DNA of 64,000 bases from Candidatus Accumulibacter conexus. Lineage in GTDB: Bacteria > Pseudomonadota > Gammaproteobacteria > Burkholderiales > Rhodocyclaceae. Positions 38,089-46,193 of this stretch are shown here, piece after piece; position 1 is the stretch's first letter; every line of letters begins with the position of its first letter. A program made the translations under genes and the position numbers. Location: contig JAGFNJ010000019.1 of the NCBI GenBank assembly GCA_017592775.1, positions 1 through 64,000 on the forward strand, read 5' to 3'. The notes beneath the pieces are model-generated. The model searched no databases and was not told where the DNA came from. It worked only from the letters and a program-made list of their open reading frames with translations.

Positions 38089-39477
38089 ATGCCACGGTAT
38101 TCGATCAACAAACGCAGGCCACGCTTTCTGGCGACCACTGCCGCAGCCATGCTGGCTGCCGTGCAGTGGGCGGCTGCTGCGCCATCGCTGGATGATGTCG
38201 TGGCCGGCGTCAATATCGACCCGGCCCAGATCTCGGTTTCCGGCATCTCGTCGGGTGGTTTCATGGCGCACCAGTTCCATGTCGCCCATTCGGAGTACAT
38301 CATGGGCGTTGGTGTGGTCGCCGGCGGTCCTTACTACTGCTCGGCGGGCAGCATTCTGGACGCGGTAACCAAGTGCAGCCAGTTCGTCATGCTCGAATGC
38401 CGCCAACTCGGCCTCGACGCGAAGTTGTGCGGCAAGACTGATCGGGCGCCGAAGAACCGGCAGGAGGCCCGGCGCGTGGCCGCGGCATCATTCGCCGAGG
38501 CGAAGACGCAGGAAGCGGCTGGCCGCATCAGCAAGCTTGCCGGACTCAAGGGCGATCGGGTGTACCTGATCAGCGCCGAGCACGATGCCATCGTTCCGCA
38601 CGGCGTGATGGATGCCGTCTTCCACTTCTATGCCGATGCCGACAAGGCTGCCATCGAGGCCGGCCATATCGACTACAACCGGAGCTTTCCGGCCCGTCAC
38701 ACGATGATCCGGGATGCTTTCAACAAGCCTGCGGGCGATGTCGTCGGCAATTGCGCGCAGCCGCCGACGTTGCCGCCGCCGGTTGACAGGGACGCCTTCA
38801 TCGATGATTGCGAGGCTGTGGCACGGCAGCGTCAGGCGCGGGATCAGTGCATCTGTCCGCCGGCGGCTGCCGCTGGCGCGGCGGCAGTCTGCCCGCCGGC
38901 CGGCAAACGGGCGATCTGCAAGGACCTGCAGGACGTCGATCTGGCGGGCGCCATTCTTCGGCGCATCTACGGTGCCGAGGCACTGAAAGGCGGCCGCGTG
39001 GCGGTTTCGGAAAGCGAGGTCAAGGCCTTCGACCAGCGGTCGGTCTTCAGCAAGTTCTCGGACATTCCCTACAGCGAGCTGCAGAACGCATCGATGGCCA
39101 GGGAGGGCTATGTGTTCATACCCAAGTCGTGCACGGATGGCCGCAAGTGCCGCTTGCACGTCGCCTTCCACGGTTGCCTGCAAGGCGGGGTGACCGACCG
39201 CAGGAGCGGTCAGTCGGGCAATCTCTTCGCCAAGTTCGCCGGCTACAACGAGTGGGCGCAGGCCAACGACATCGTCGTCGTCTATCCACAGGCGCAGGTG
39301 CGGAACGGCACCCTGGCGAGTCCTCCGGTCAATCCGCAGGGATGCTGGGACTGGTGGGGACAGTACTACACGCAAACGGGGTACCATACGCAGGCTGGCA
39401 AGCAGATCCGGGCGGTGGCTCAGATGATCAACACGCTTGCCGGCGGACGCGAGCTGCTGCCGGTTCCGGCCAGGTGA
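38089..39477 (+). CDS. Secreted PHB depolymerase-family esterase
   Basis: The 462-residue protein has a signal peptide (about 1-31, after NKRRPRF a hydrophobic run ending WAAAA). The lipase box GISSG places the catalytic Ser at residue 54 in SVSGISSGGFMAHQFH. LISAEHDAIVPHGVMDAVFHFY follows, and near the C-terminus VFIPKSC, LHVAFHGCLQGG (oxyanion-type His) and NDIVVVYPQAQ with CWDWWGQY. A Cys-rich Ala/Pro insert lies at about 255-285. The family hydrolyses poly-3-hydroxybutyrate or related esters outside the cytoplasm. GGGAGGAAC precedes the ATG. The phasin gene 96 bp downstream supports a role in PHA metabolism. Confidence 0.88.
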   Translation: MPRYSINKRRPRFLATTAAAMLAAVQWAAAAPSLDDVVAGVNIDPAQISVSGISSGGFMAHQFHVAHSEYIMGVGVVAGGPYYCSAGSILDAVTKCSQFVMLECRQLGLDAKLCGKTDRAPKNRQEARRVAAASFAEAKTQEAAGRISKLAGLKGDRVYLISAEHDAIVPHGVMDAVFHFYADADKAAIEAGHIDYNRSFPARHTMIRDAFNKPAGDVVGNCAQPPTLPPPVDRDAFIDDCEAVARQRQARDQCICPPAAAAGAAAVCPPAGKRAICKDLQDVDLAGAILRRIYGAEALKGGRVAVSESEVKAFDQRSVFSKFSDIPYSELQNASMAREGYVFIPKSCTDGRKCRLHVAFHGCLQGGVTDRRSGQSGNLFAKFAGYNEWAQANDIVVVYPQAQVRNGTLASPPVNPQGCWDWWGQYYTQTGYHTQAGKQIRAVAQMINTLAGGRELLPVPAR

Positions 39478-39511
39478 GGCTGGTGCGCAGGCAGGCATGA
39501 GAGCAAGAACT

Positions 39512-39540
39512 GCGGCTGCCGGTGACGAATGGGCAGCCGC
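39512..39540 (+). terminator. Hairpin between the PHB depolymerase and phasin genes
   Basis: A perfect 9-bp inverted repeat, GCGGCTGCC (39512-39520) with GGCAGCCGC (39532-39540), and an 11-base loop, followed by TCTCTGT. It could partly terminate the depolymerase transcript or act in the phasin leader. Confidence 0.5.
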
Positions 39541-39573
39541 TCTCTGTAGAGTAACCTGAGCGGGAGAACGACC

Positions 39574-40056
39574 ATGACGGATATGTCGAAACAGATGGGC
39601 GACTGGCTGCGGGCGCTGAGCAGCCTGGACCCGAGCAAGGGCAGCGAGCAGTTGCTGAACGCGCTCGCCAGCCTTCAGGTGCCGGGCGTCAACATGGACG
39701 CGCTGGTGGCGAGTCAGCGCGACAACCTCGAGGCGCTGAACGCCGCCAACCGCGCCGCGATGGAAGGGGTCAAGGCGGTCGGAGAGTGGCAGTTGAAGAT
39801 CCTGCAGGAGACCATCCAGGGGATGACGACTGCCGTTGGCGGCCTTGCCAAGGCGGGCTCGCCGCAGCAACTCATGGCAGCCGAAACCGAACTGGCGAAG
39901 AAGGCGTTCGAGACGGCGGTCAGCAAGATGCGCGAACTTGCCGAGATCGTCGCCAAGGCCAATCAGCAGGCTACCGACGCGATCGTCAATCGCGTTCCCG
40001 CCAGTCTCGACGAGATCCGTGACGTGCTGAAGCTGCCAGCGCCGCCGGCTTCCTGA
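39574..40056 (+). CDS. phaP: Phasin family protein
   Basis: The 160-residue, almost wholly helical protein matches granule-associated phasins: VDALVASQRDNLEALNAANRAAMEGVKAV-like central region, EWQLKILQETIQGM and ELAKKAFETAVSKMRELAEIVAKANQQATDAI. Phasins coat PHA granules and control their size and number. GGGAGAACG precedes the ATG. Its place after a PHB depolymerase gene fits a PHA-accumulating organism; the symbol marks family membership. Confidence 0.92.
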   Translation: MTDMSKQMGDWLRALSSLDPSKGSEQLLNALASLQVPGVNMDALVASQRDNLEALNAANRAAMEGVKAVGEWQLKILQETIQGMTTAVGGLAKAGSPQQLMAAETELAKKAFETAVSKMRELAEIVAKANQQATDAIVNRVPASLDEIRDVLKLPAPPAS

Positions 40057-40082
40057 ATCGGCGTCCGCTGTGGTGCGGGCGG

Positions 40083-40101
40083 CCGGGCATCGGCTGCCCG
40101 G
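40083..40101. terminator. Hairpin between convergent phasin and gamma-glutamyltransferase genes
   Basis: CCGGGCA (40083-40089) and TGCCCGG (40095-40101) form a perfect 7-bp stem with a 5-base loop, 27 bp after the phasin stop. No T-run follows. Confidence 0.45.
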
Positions 40102-40213
40102 GGGCTGTGTCGTGTCAGGCCTGCAGCCCGGGCGCTGCGGCGCGTCCATGAAGCCGCTCGCGGCGCCGTTTCCCGCTCAGCCAGCCGTGCGCGGCAGCCG
40201 CGGTTTTCCGGCA

Positions 40214-41821
40214 TCAGGCGGGCAGGCCCGTCGTGCCCTTGTCGTCGGCGAACATGACGATGCCGCCGCGCCGCTGGTCGCCGGCGCCGGCGAGTTGCCC
40301 ATCGATGCTGGCGACGCAGTTGACGCCGCCAAAGAACATGCTTGCCGCGTCGAAACGGGTGGCACCAGGCCAGAGCGCCTGCAGGGTTTCGGCGGCTCCG
40401 GCTGCCAGACCGCTGGTCTCGAACCACAACTGCCGGCCTTCGATGTGCTGGCGGGAGGCATTGACCGCTTCGTTGAGCGGACGTCCATAGGCCAGCACGT
40501 TGAGCAGGGTCTGCAGGATGGCGCTGCGGATGCGGTTCGAACCGCCGCTGCCGAGCGCCAGGCGAGGCCGGTCGCCGGCGAGGACGATCGTTGGCGACAT
40601 CATGGTGCTCATGCGGCTGCCCGCCGCCAGGCGGTGGAATCCGGCCGGGTTGATGTCGTCCTCGCCGAGGAAGTTGTTGAGGTGAATCCCCAGCCCCGGC
40701 AGGGCGTGGCCGCAGCCCTCGCCGTTGCTGGTGGTGATCGCCGCTGCCATGCCTTCGGCGTCGATCACCGAGATGTGTGTCGTCGCCCCGAGGTTGTTCT
40801 CGCTGCAGAGTGCGCGTGCGTGGCTGGCCCACTGCGGCAGCCTGCCACCCGCGACGATCTGCCGGATCGCTTCCGGGTCGGCGTGCAGGCGGTGATCGTA
40901 GCCGGCCCGTCGCACTTCGGACACGGTTGCCAGCACCGCCGCGATCACCAGTTGATGGGCCCGCGAGAGAAACTCCTCGCGACCGAGGCCGAGTTCCTCG
41001 GCGATCCGCAGGCCGGCGCCGATCAACCCGCCGCCGGCCGACGGCGGTGGGTTCGTCAGGACCGTATGGTGCCCGAAGGGGATGCGCAGCGGCGGGCGCG
41101 TCGCCGGCGCGTAGGCCGCGACATCTTCGGCGCTGATCAGCCCGCCGTGTTCCGGACCGAAATGCTCGACGAGCGCGGCGTGGTAGGTGGCGACCTGCGC
41201 ATCCGGGCTGCCATCGCCCAGTGCCTGCAGGAAATCTCCGAGTTCCGGGTTGGCCAGCCGGTCGCCGGCGCGGGGTAGCCGTTCCGCGGGCAGGAAGAGG
41301 CGGCGCACCGTCGCTGAGTGACTGGCGATCGGCGCGATCAGGCCGGCAATCATGGCGATCTGCGGGCTGACGCGGAAACCGTCGCGCGCCCACGCCACTG
41401 CCGGCGCGACCACTTCGCGCAGCGGCAGACGGCCGGCGCGCCGGTGCAGCGCGAGCAGGCCGACGAGTTCTCCGGGCACCGCAGCCGCTCCCTTGCCGAT
41501 GTGGAAGACCTGGCTGGTCTCGCCGAAGTCGACGGTGATCGGTGCGAAATCGAGGATCGGCCAAGTGGTGAGCCCGAGTCCCGGTGCCGCGCCGAAGAAG
41601 TCGAGCACTTCGTAGCCATCGCGTGCGTCACCCCAGATGCAGGCGCCGCCGCCGCCGAGCGAGGTCAACGGCAATTCGGTGACGGTTGCCGCGAGCTTGG
41701 CGGCGACGATCGCGTCGACCGCGTTGCCGCCGCGCTGCAGCAGGCGCACCCCGGCTGCCGCCGTGTGTGCCTCCGAAGCAGCGATCACGCCACGAATTCC
41801 CATCGACGAAGGATACGCCAT
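40214..41821 (-). CDS. ggt: Gamma-glutamyltransferase family protein
   Basis: The 535-residue Ntn-hydrolase is made as a precursor that cleaves itself before a nucleophilic Thr. The site is ENNLGATTHISVIDAEG, with Thr347 the predicted nucleophile. Other landmarks are ASEAHTAAAGVRLLQRGGNAVDAIVA, LGGGGACIW, NPPPSAGGGLIGAG, TTSNGEGCGHAL and MSPTIVLAGDRPRLALGSGG. The family transfers or hydrolyses gamma-glutamyl groups of glutathione and peptides. The N-terminus has no signal peptide, unlike periplasmic Ggt, so this may be a cytoplasmic acylase- or cephalosporin-acylase-like member with another substrate. Confidence 0.88.
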   Translation of the reverse strand: MAYPSSMGIRGVIAASEAHTAAAGVRLLQRGGNAVDAIVAAKLAATVTELPLTSLGGGGACIWGDARDGYEVLDFFGAAPGLGLTTWPILDFAPITVDFGETSQVFHIGKGAAAVPGELVGLLALHRRAGRLPLREVVAPAVAWARDGFRVSPQIAMIAGLIAPIASHSATVRRLFLPAERLPRAGDRLANPELGDFLQALGDGSPDAQVATYHAALVEHFGPEHGGLISAEDVAAYAPATRPPLRIPFGHHTVLTNPPPSAGGGLIGAGLRIAEELGLGREEFLSRAHQLVIAAVLATVSEVRRAGYDHRLHADPEAIRQIVAGGRLPQWASHARALCSENNLGATTHISVIDAEGMAAAITTSNGEGCGHALPGLGIHLNNFLGEDDINPAGFHRLAAGSRMSTMMSPTIVLAGDRPRLALGSGGSNRIRSAILQTLLNVLAYGRPLNEAVNASRQHIEGRQLWFETSGLAAGAAETLQALWPGATRFDAASMFFGGVNCVASIDGQLAGAGDQRRGGIVMFADDKGTTGLPA

Positions 41822-41987
41822 GCGGCGGCGGGCGAGAAGACTGCGGTCGCTGGTTGTTGCGGGGGTCCTCGGCCATGGCTGGCGCCGGGTTCCGGTGACG
41901 CAGCGCAGGCAGGCGATCGCGCATCGACGGTCCGTCGGGCCGACGCTTCAACTAGAATGAGGCCTTTTCCGACTGCGACCAGCGACC

Positions 41988-43406
41988 ATGATCCGCACCC
42001 GCTTTGCTCCCTCGCCAACCGGCTTCCTGCATGTCGGCGGTGCGCGTACCGCACTCTTCTCGTGGGCCTACGCCCGTCGCCACGGCGGCAGCTTCATTCT
42101 CCGCGTCGAGGATACCGATCTCGTCCGATCGACTGCCGAGGCCGTGCAGGCGATTCTCGACGGCATGCAATGGCTCGGTCTCGCGCACGACGAGGGCCCC
42201 TTCTACCAGACGCAGCGCATGGCGCGTTATCGTCAGGTGATCGGCGAAATGCTCGCCGCCGGCACCGCCTACCATTGCTACATGCAGCCCGACGAACTCG
42301 ACCGCCTGCGCGCGGAGCAGCGGGAACAGGGTCGCAAGCCGCGCTACGACGGCCGCTGGCGGCCGCAGCCGGACAAGCGGCTGCCGGCACCGCCGGCCGG
42401 GGTCGAGCCGGTGGTCCGTTTCCGCAATCCGGTGGACGGAGTCGTCGCCTGGGACGACATCGTCAAGGGGCGCATCGAAGTCGCCAACAGCGAACTCGAC
42501 GACCTGGTGATCGCCCGCGCCGACGGTTCGCCGACCTACAACTTCTGCGTCGTCGTCGATGACCGGGATATGGGCATCACGCACGTCATCCGCGGCGACG
42601 ACCACGTCAACAACACGCCACGGCAGATCAACATCCTGCAGGCGCTCGGTGCACAGGTGCCGCTCTACGCGCACCTGTCGATGATTCTTGGCGACGACGG
42701 GCAGAAGCTGTCGAAACGCCACGGCGCGGTGAGCGTCATGCAGTACGACGATGCGGGTTACCTGCCGGAGGCGGTGCTCAACTACCTCGCCCGTCTCGGC
42801 TGGTCGCACGGCGACGATGAGATCTTCTCGATGCAGCAGTTCTGCGAGTGGTTCGACCTCGACCACATCACGCCGTCGGCGGCCCAGTTCAACAGCGAGA
42901 AGCTCAACTGGCTGAACGCGCATTACCTGCGGCGCAGCGACGCCGGTCGCCTGGCTGCCCTGGTCCGCCCGCGGCTGGCAGCGCGCGGCGTCGTCGTCAG
43001 CGAGATGCCGTCGCTGGCGGCGATCATCGAACTGCACAAGGAGCGTGTCAGCAACCTCAACGAACTGGCCGACATCGCCGAGCCGTTCTACATCGACCTG
43101 CAGCCGCCGAGCGGACTGCTGGCCCGCCACCTGACGCCCGAGACGCTGCCGCTGCTGGACGATTTCGCTGCCGCGCTCGCCGAAGTTCCCTGGCAGGCGG
43201 CGGCGATCGGCGTGCTGATCAAGGAGTGCGTCGCGCGGCATGGCGTCAAGATGCCGAAGCTGGCGATGCCGGTGCGCGTCCTCCTGACCGGTCTCGAGCA
43301 GACGCCATCGGTCGATGCGCTGATCGCGCTTTTTCCCCGCGCCACCGCCCTCGAACGGCTCGCGCGCGCCGGCCGCGTCGCGTCCTCGGCGCCGCGCAGT
43401 GTGTGA
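41988..43406 (+). CDS. gltX: Glutamate--tRNA ligase
   Basis: The 472-residue class Ic synthetase charges tRNA-Glu. The HIGH-type motif is in [21 protein letters not shown] and the KMSKS-type motif in [28 protein letters not shown] and [25 protein letters not shown] are typical. The C-terminal anticodon domain is complete. Since a separate GlnRS is present at 54084, this one should be a discriminating GluRS. tRNA-Ala and tRNA-Glu genes follow within 250 bp. Confidence 0.98.
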   Translation: MIRTRFAPSPTGFLHVGGARTALFSWAYARRHGGSFILRVEDTDLVRSTAEAVQAILDGMQWLGLAHDEGPFYQTQRMARYRQVIGEMLAAGTAYHCYMQPDELDRLRAEQREQGRKPRYDGRWRPQPDKRLPAPPAGVEPVVRFRNPVDGVVAWDDIVKGRIEVANSELDDLVIARADGSPTYNFCVVVDDRDMGITHVIRGDDHVNNTPRQINILQALGAQVPLYAHLSMILGDDGQKLSKRHGAVSVMQYDDAGYLPEAVLNYLARLGWSHGDDEIFSMQQFCEWFDLDHITPSAAQFNSEKLNWLNAHYLRRSDAGRLAALVRPRLAARGVVVSEMPSLAAIIELHKERVSNLNELADIAEPFYIDLQPPSGLLARHLTPETLPLLDDFAAALAEVPWQAAAIGVLIKECVARHGVKMPKLAMPVRVLLTGLEQTPSVDALIALFPRATALERLARAGRVASSAPRSV

Positions 43407-43490
43407 TTCCGCGCGGCTTGGGGCGCCGGCAGTGCAGGACCTTCACGCGCCAGGCGCGGGCAGGGCAGCGGCCAGGGCAGCGATTCGCGC

Positions 43491-43519
43491 TTTACAGCGG
43501 CGGGTCGACTGCCTATAAT
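43491..43519 (+). promoter_or_regulatory. Strong sigma-70 promoter for the tRNA-Ala/tRNA-Glu pair
   Basis: TTTACA (43491-43496), exactly 17 bp, then a perfect TATAAT (43514-43519). The GC-rich sequence just after the -10 may act as a stringent-response discriminator. The first tRNA starts 17 bp downstream. Confidence 0.85.
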
Positions 43520-43536
43520 CGCCGCTTCTTTCGGGC

Positions 43537-43612
<76 letters not shown>

Positions 43613-43632
43613 CAAGCCGAGAGAAGTTCCGG

Positions 43633-43708
43633 GTCCCCATCGTCTAGAGGCCCAGGACACTACCCTTTCACGGTAGGTACCGGGGTTCGAATCCCCGTGG
43701 GGACGCCA
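43633..43708 (+). tRNA. tRNA-Glu (anticodon UUC)
   Basis: The 76-base gene starts GTCCCCATCGTCTAGAGG and ends GGGGAC plus G and an encoded CCA. The anticodon stem CTACC/GGTAG encloses CTTTCAC, anticodon TTC. It follows tRNA-Ala by 20 bp and is probably on the same transcript. Its synthetase gene gltX is just upstream. Confidence 0.97.
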
Positions 43709-43896
43709 GCAGCTCGCCGCCTTCGCGATCCGGCGGATGCGCCGGCAGTGCCGCCGCGCGACCGCTCCCCAGTCAATCTCCCATAAGTCCTTCGTTTGCC
43801 AGTGCACGCCGCGACGCGGGGTTCCTGTCGAAGACGCGAACGAGAGTGTCCGGGGGCCATTGCCGCAACACCGGTTGTGCCGTCAGCCGCTCGCCC

Positions 43897-45243
43897 TCAT
43901 GTCTTCGTCAGGCACTTCAGTCGACGGTACAGCGTCCGTTCCGACAGGCCGAGGTGCCTGGCCAGCGCCTTGCGGTTGCCGCGGAAGTGACGCACCTGCT
44001 CCGCGAGCGAAACCGCTTCGCGTTCGCGGGAATCAGGTTGTGCCGGCAGGTACTGCGGCGGTGCGCCGGGGAGTGTGCACGCTGCCGTAACCAACTCGAG
44101 TGGCAGGTGCTGCAGAAGGATCTCATCACCATCGCAGAGCAGGCTGGCGCGTTCGAGAATGTTGCGCAACTCGCGCACATTGCCGGGGTAGGCATAGCGA
44201 CTCAGCCAGTCGGCCGCCTCCGGCGACAGGCGCCTGCAGGAACTCCCGCCAGCGAGCCGGGCGAGCAGGGTTTCGGCCAGCAGCAGGACATCGTCACCGC
44301 GCTGCCGCAATGGTGGCAGGTGAATCGGGAAGACGTTGAGGCGGTAGAACAAGTCCTGCCGGAAAAGGCCCTTGGTCACCATCTCCGTCAGCGGGCGATG
44401 GGTGGCCGAGATCGTTCGCACGTCGGCCTTGCGCAGTTCCGGGGCACCCACCCGGCGATACGTGCCGCTTTCCAGCAGGCGCAGGAGCTTGACCTGGATG
44501 GAAAGCGGGATGTCGCCAAGTTCGTCGAGAAACAGCGTGCCACCGGACGCTGCCTCGACCAATCCGGTCGTCCGTGTCGTCGCCCCGGTGAAGGCGCCAC
44601 GCTCATGGCCAAACAATGCGCTCTCGAACAAGGTCTCTGGCAGTCCGGAGCAATCGACCGCGACGAAGGGCGCGTTGGCGCGCGGGCTGAGTTGATGGAT
44701 GGCATTGGCGACGAGTTCCTTGCCTGTCCCGGATTCACCCTGAAGCAATACGGAAGCCTCCGACGGAGCCACCCGGGAGATCAGTTCCATCATGCCGAGA
44801 AAGGCTGGCGAACGACCGATCAGACCTTGGGCATGCGAACGACTCTGCGCTCCGGGCAAGGCTTCGAGCTTCTCGATGTAGAGAACGATGGCGCCGCTGG
44901 CATCCCGTATCGGCGATAGCTCGATGTTCTCGAAGCTCTCGCCCTGTGCCGTGTAATGGAGATGCAACACGCGCTCGCGCCGGCCGGATCGCAGGCTGCG
45001 CTGGAGCGGACAGGACTCGCCCGCCTGGTCGCAGGGCACCGTGTGTCGATGCGAAACCTCGAAGCACTTGCGGCCAACCACCTCGATCTGGTCGACCCAG
45101 TTGGCTCGATACGCCTCGTTTGCAGCCAGTATCCGATAGTCGCGATCGCACAGGATGTGCGGTTCAGGAAGAGCTTCCAGGAACGACACCAGCTCTGCCA
45201 AGGATTTCTGATCGACTGCCACGCGATGCCCCCACTCTGCCAA
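43897..45243 (-). CDS. Sigma-54-dependent PAS/AAA+/Fis regulator
   Basis: The 448-residue enhancer-binding protein has an N-terminal PAS domain (about 15-128) with an unusual Cys/His set: C60, H65, H67, C71, C78. A sigma-54 AAA+ domain spans about 140-370, with Walker A GESGTGKE (169-176), the sigma-54 loop GAFTGA (216-221) and GGTLFLDELGDIPL. The C-terminal Fis-type helix-turn-helix is RKALARHLGLSERTLYRRLK. No receiver domain, so it senses a ligand or redox state itself. The start is TTG 45243 or GTG 45222. It is divergent from a -24/-12 promoter that serves the Rieske-fragment/NifX-like genes and probably controls it. Confidence 0.92.
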   Translation of the reverse strand: MAEWGHRVAVDQKSLAELVSFLEALPEPHILCDRDYRILAANEAYRANWVDQIEVVGRKCFEVSHRHTVPCDQAGESCPLQRSLRSGRRERVLHLHYTAQGESFENIELSPIRDASGAIVLYIEKLEALPGAQSRSHAQGLIGRSPAFLGMMELISRVAPSEASVLLQGESGTGKELVANAIHQLSPRANAPFVAVDCSGLPETLFESALFGHERGAFTGATTRTTGLVEAASGGTLFLDELGDIPLSIQVKLLRLLESGTYRRVGAPELRKADVRTISATHRPLTEMVTKGLFRQDLFYRLNVFPIHLPPLRQRGDDVLLLAETLLARLAGGSSCRRLSPEAADWLSRYAYPGNVRELRNILERASLLCDGDEILLQHLPLELVTAACTLPGAPPQYLPAQPDSREREAVSLAEQVRHFRGNRKALARHLGLSERTLYRRLKCLTKT

Positions 45244-45246
45244 ACG

Positions 45247-45275
45247 AACTGCCGCATGCTGCCATAGCGGCAGTT
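45247..45275. promoter_or_regulatory. Perfect inverted repeat, probable enhancer site of the sigma-54 activator
   Basis: AACTGCCGC (45247-45255) and GCGGCAGTT (45267-45275) are perfect inverted arms with an 11-bp spacer. The site abuts the start of the regulator gene and lies about 85 bp upstream of the -24/-12 promoter, the normal place for an upstream activating sequence. Binding there could also autoregulate the activator. Confidence 0.6.
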
Positions 45276-45358
45276 GGCAGTCAAAGAAGACGGCAGTGCG
45301 TGCGCACAGAAAACATCAACCAATTGATTATTTGATATTTACCTCTTTTCACAGAAAG

Positions 45359-45375
45359 CTGGCACGATCCTTGAT
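45359..45375 (+). promoter_or_regulatory. Sigma-54 (-24/-12) promoter
   Basis: CTGGCACGATCCTTGAT matches the consensus CTGGCACG-N4-TTGCA at all -24 positions and at TTG of the -12 element; the -12 C is A. The expected start point is near 45386. Confidence 0.75.
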
Positions 45376-45392
45376 AAGGAAGTGCTGATAGG

Positions 45393-45737
45393 TTGTTGAA
45401 TGGCGTGTCAAACCTGGTCGATCCTGATTCGGCAGTAGCGCAGCAACCAGACCATGCGACCAACGAACATCGCTCACGAAAGCCGGAGTACTTCGCGGCG
45501 GTTGGCACCTGTACGCATCTCGGTTGCTCTCCCGGCAACGCTTTCGATGCTGGCGATCAGGCTCTGGGTGCCGACTGGCCCGGGGATGTTCTCTGCCCAT
45601 GCCACGGTGCAACCTTCGAGTTTGCCGGCCGCGTTTTCAAGGACAAGCCGGCGCCGACCAATCTGGGAATGCCCCCGCACACCTGCCTGACTGACAGCCG
45701 CCTGATCATCGGCAGCGACCAGAGCGGGCAGGCCTGA
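45393..45737 (+). CDS. Truncated Rieske iron-sulfur domain (C-terminal part of a PetA-like protein)
   Basis: The 114-residue frame aligns with the C-terminal half of the ubiquinol-cytochrome c reductase Rieske subunit: LVDPDSAVAQQPDHATNEHR, KPEYFAAVGTCTHLGCSP, DWPGDVLCPCHGATFEFAGR and PAPTNLGMPPHT. Both cluster motifs, CTHLGC and CPCHG, are intact. The N-terminal membrane anchor and the first part of the globular domain are missing. The Ser of the usual HGS motif is Ala. TTG 45393 or GTG 45405 are the only starts, neither with a good ribosome site. No cytochrome b or c1 gene is near. It may be a gene remnant or a repurposed soluble Rieske module. Confidence 0.7.
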   Translation: MLNGVSNLVDPDSAVAQQPDHATNEHRSRKPEYFAAVGTCTHLGCSPGNAFDAGDQALGADWPGDVLCPCHGATFEFAGRVFKDKPAPTNLGMPPHTCLTDSRLIIGSDQSGQA

Positions 45738-45752
45738 TCGAAAGGACGCATC

Positions 45753-46124
45753 ATGAAGATCGCAGTGACCAGCCAGAACCGAAAGACCATCACCGAGCAC
45801 GCGGGAAAATGCCGCAGGTTCTGGATCTACGAAGTCGAGGAGGGTCTCGTCGTTGGCAAGAATCTGATCGAGGTTTCCATGCACGAGGTCTTGCACGCCA
45901 ATCGCCAGAAACTGGCCGAGCCGCTGGCCGGAATCAACGTCCTGATCGCCGGCGGTATGGGGCCCGGTCTTTTTGACCGCCTGATGCAGGGTGGCATTCT
46001 TCCGGTCATTACACTGGAGGAAGACCCCGATGCTGCGGTAGCCGCCCTGCTCGCCAACAACCTCGATCGGTTGCCCGTTCGCCGGAGCCATCGTTGCCAC
46101 GAACGGCAGCACGCATCGCCTTAG
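45753..46124 (+). CDS. Dinitrogenase FeMo-cofactor-domain (NifX/orange-protein-like) protein
   Basis: The 123-residue protein begins KIAVTSQNRKTITEHAGKCRRFWIYEV and continues with an RNase-H-like fold ending LIAGGMGPGLFDRLMQGGILPVIT, the DiNase_FeMo-co family. Members bind metal clusters: NifX/NafY the FeMo-cofactor precursor, the Desulfovibrio orange protein a Mo-Cu cluster. The tail after about 105 (RRSHRCHERQHASP) is rich in His and Cys and could bind metal. AAAGGA precedes the ATG, 16 bp after the Rieske-fragment stop. No nif genes are in the window. Confidence 0.88.
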   Translation: MKIAVTSQNRKTITEHAGKCRRFWIYEVEEGLVVGKNLIEVSMHEVLHANRQKLAEPLAGINVLIAGGMGPGLFDRLMQGGILPVITLEEDPDAAVAALLANNLDRLPVRRSHRCHERQHASP

Positions 46125-46193
46125 CGCCCGGCAAGTTCGATCGTCACTGAAGCGGCCACATGCTTCGCAACTGACATTTCGCGAGGTAATCAC

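Noticed and set aside
45753..46124. Assignment of the DiNase_FeMo-co protein as nitrogenase NifX
   Set aside because: No nif structural or cofactor genes in the window; the family also includes orange-protein-like members outside nitrogen fixation.
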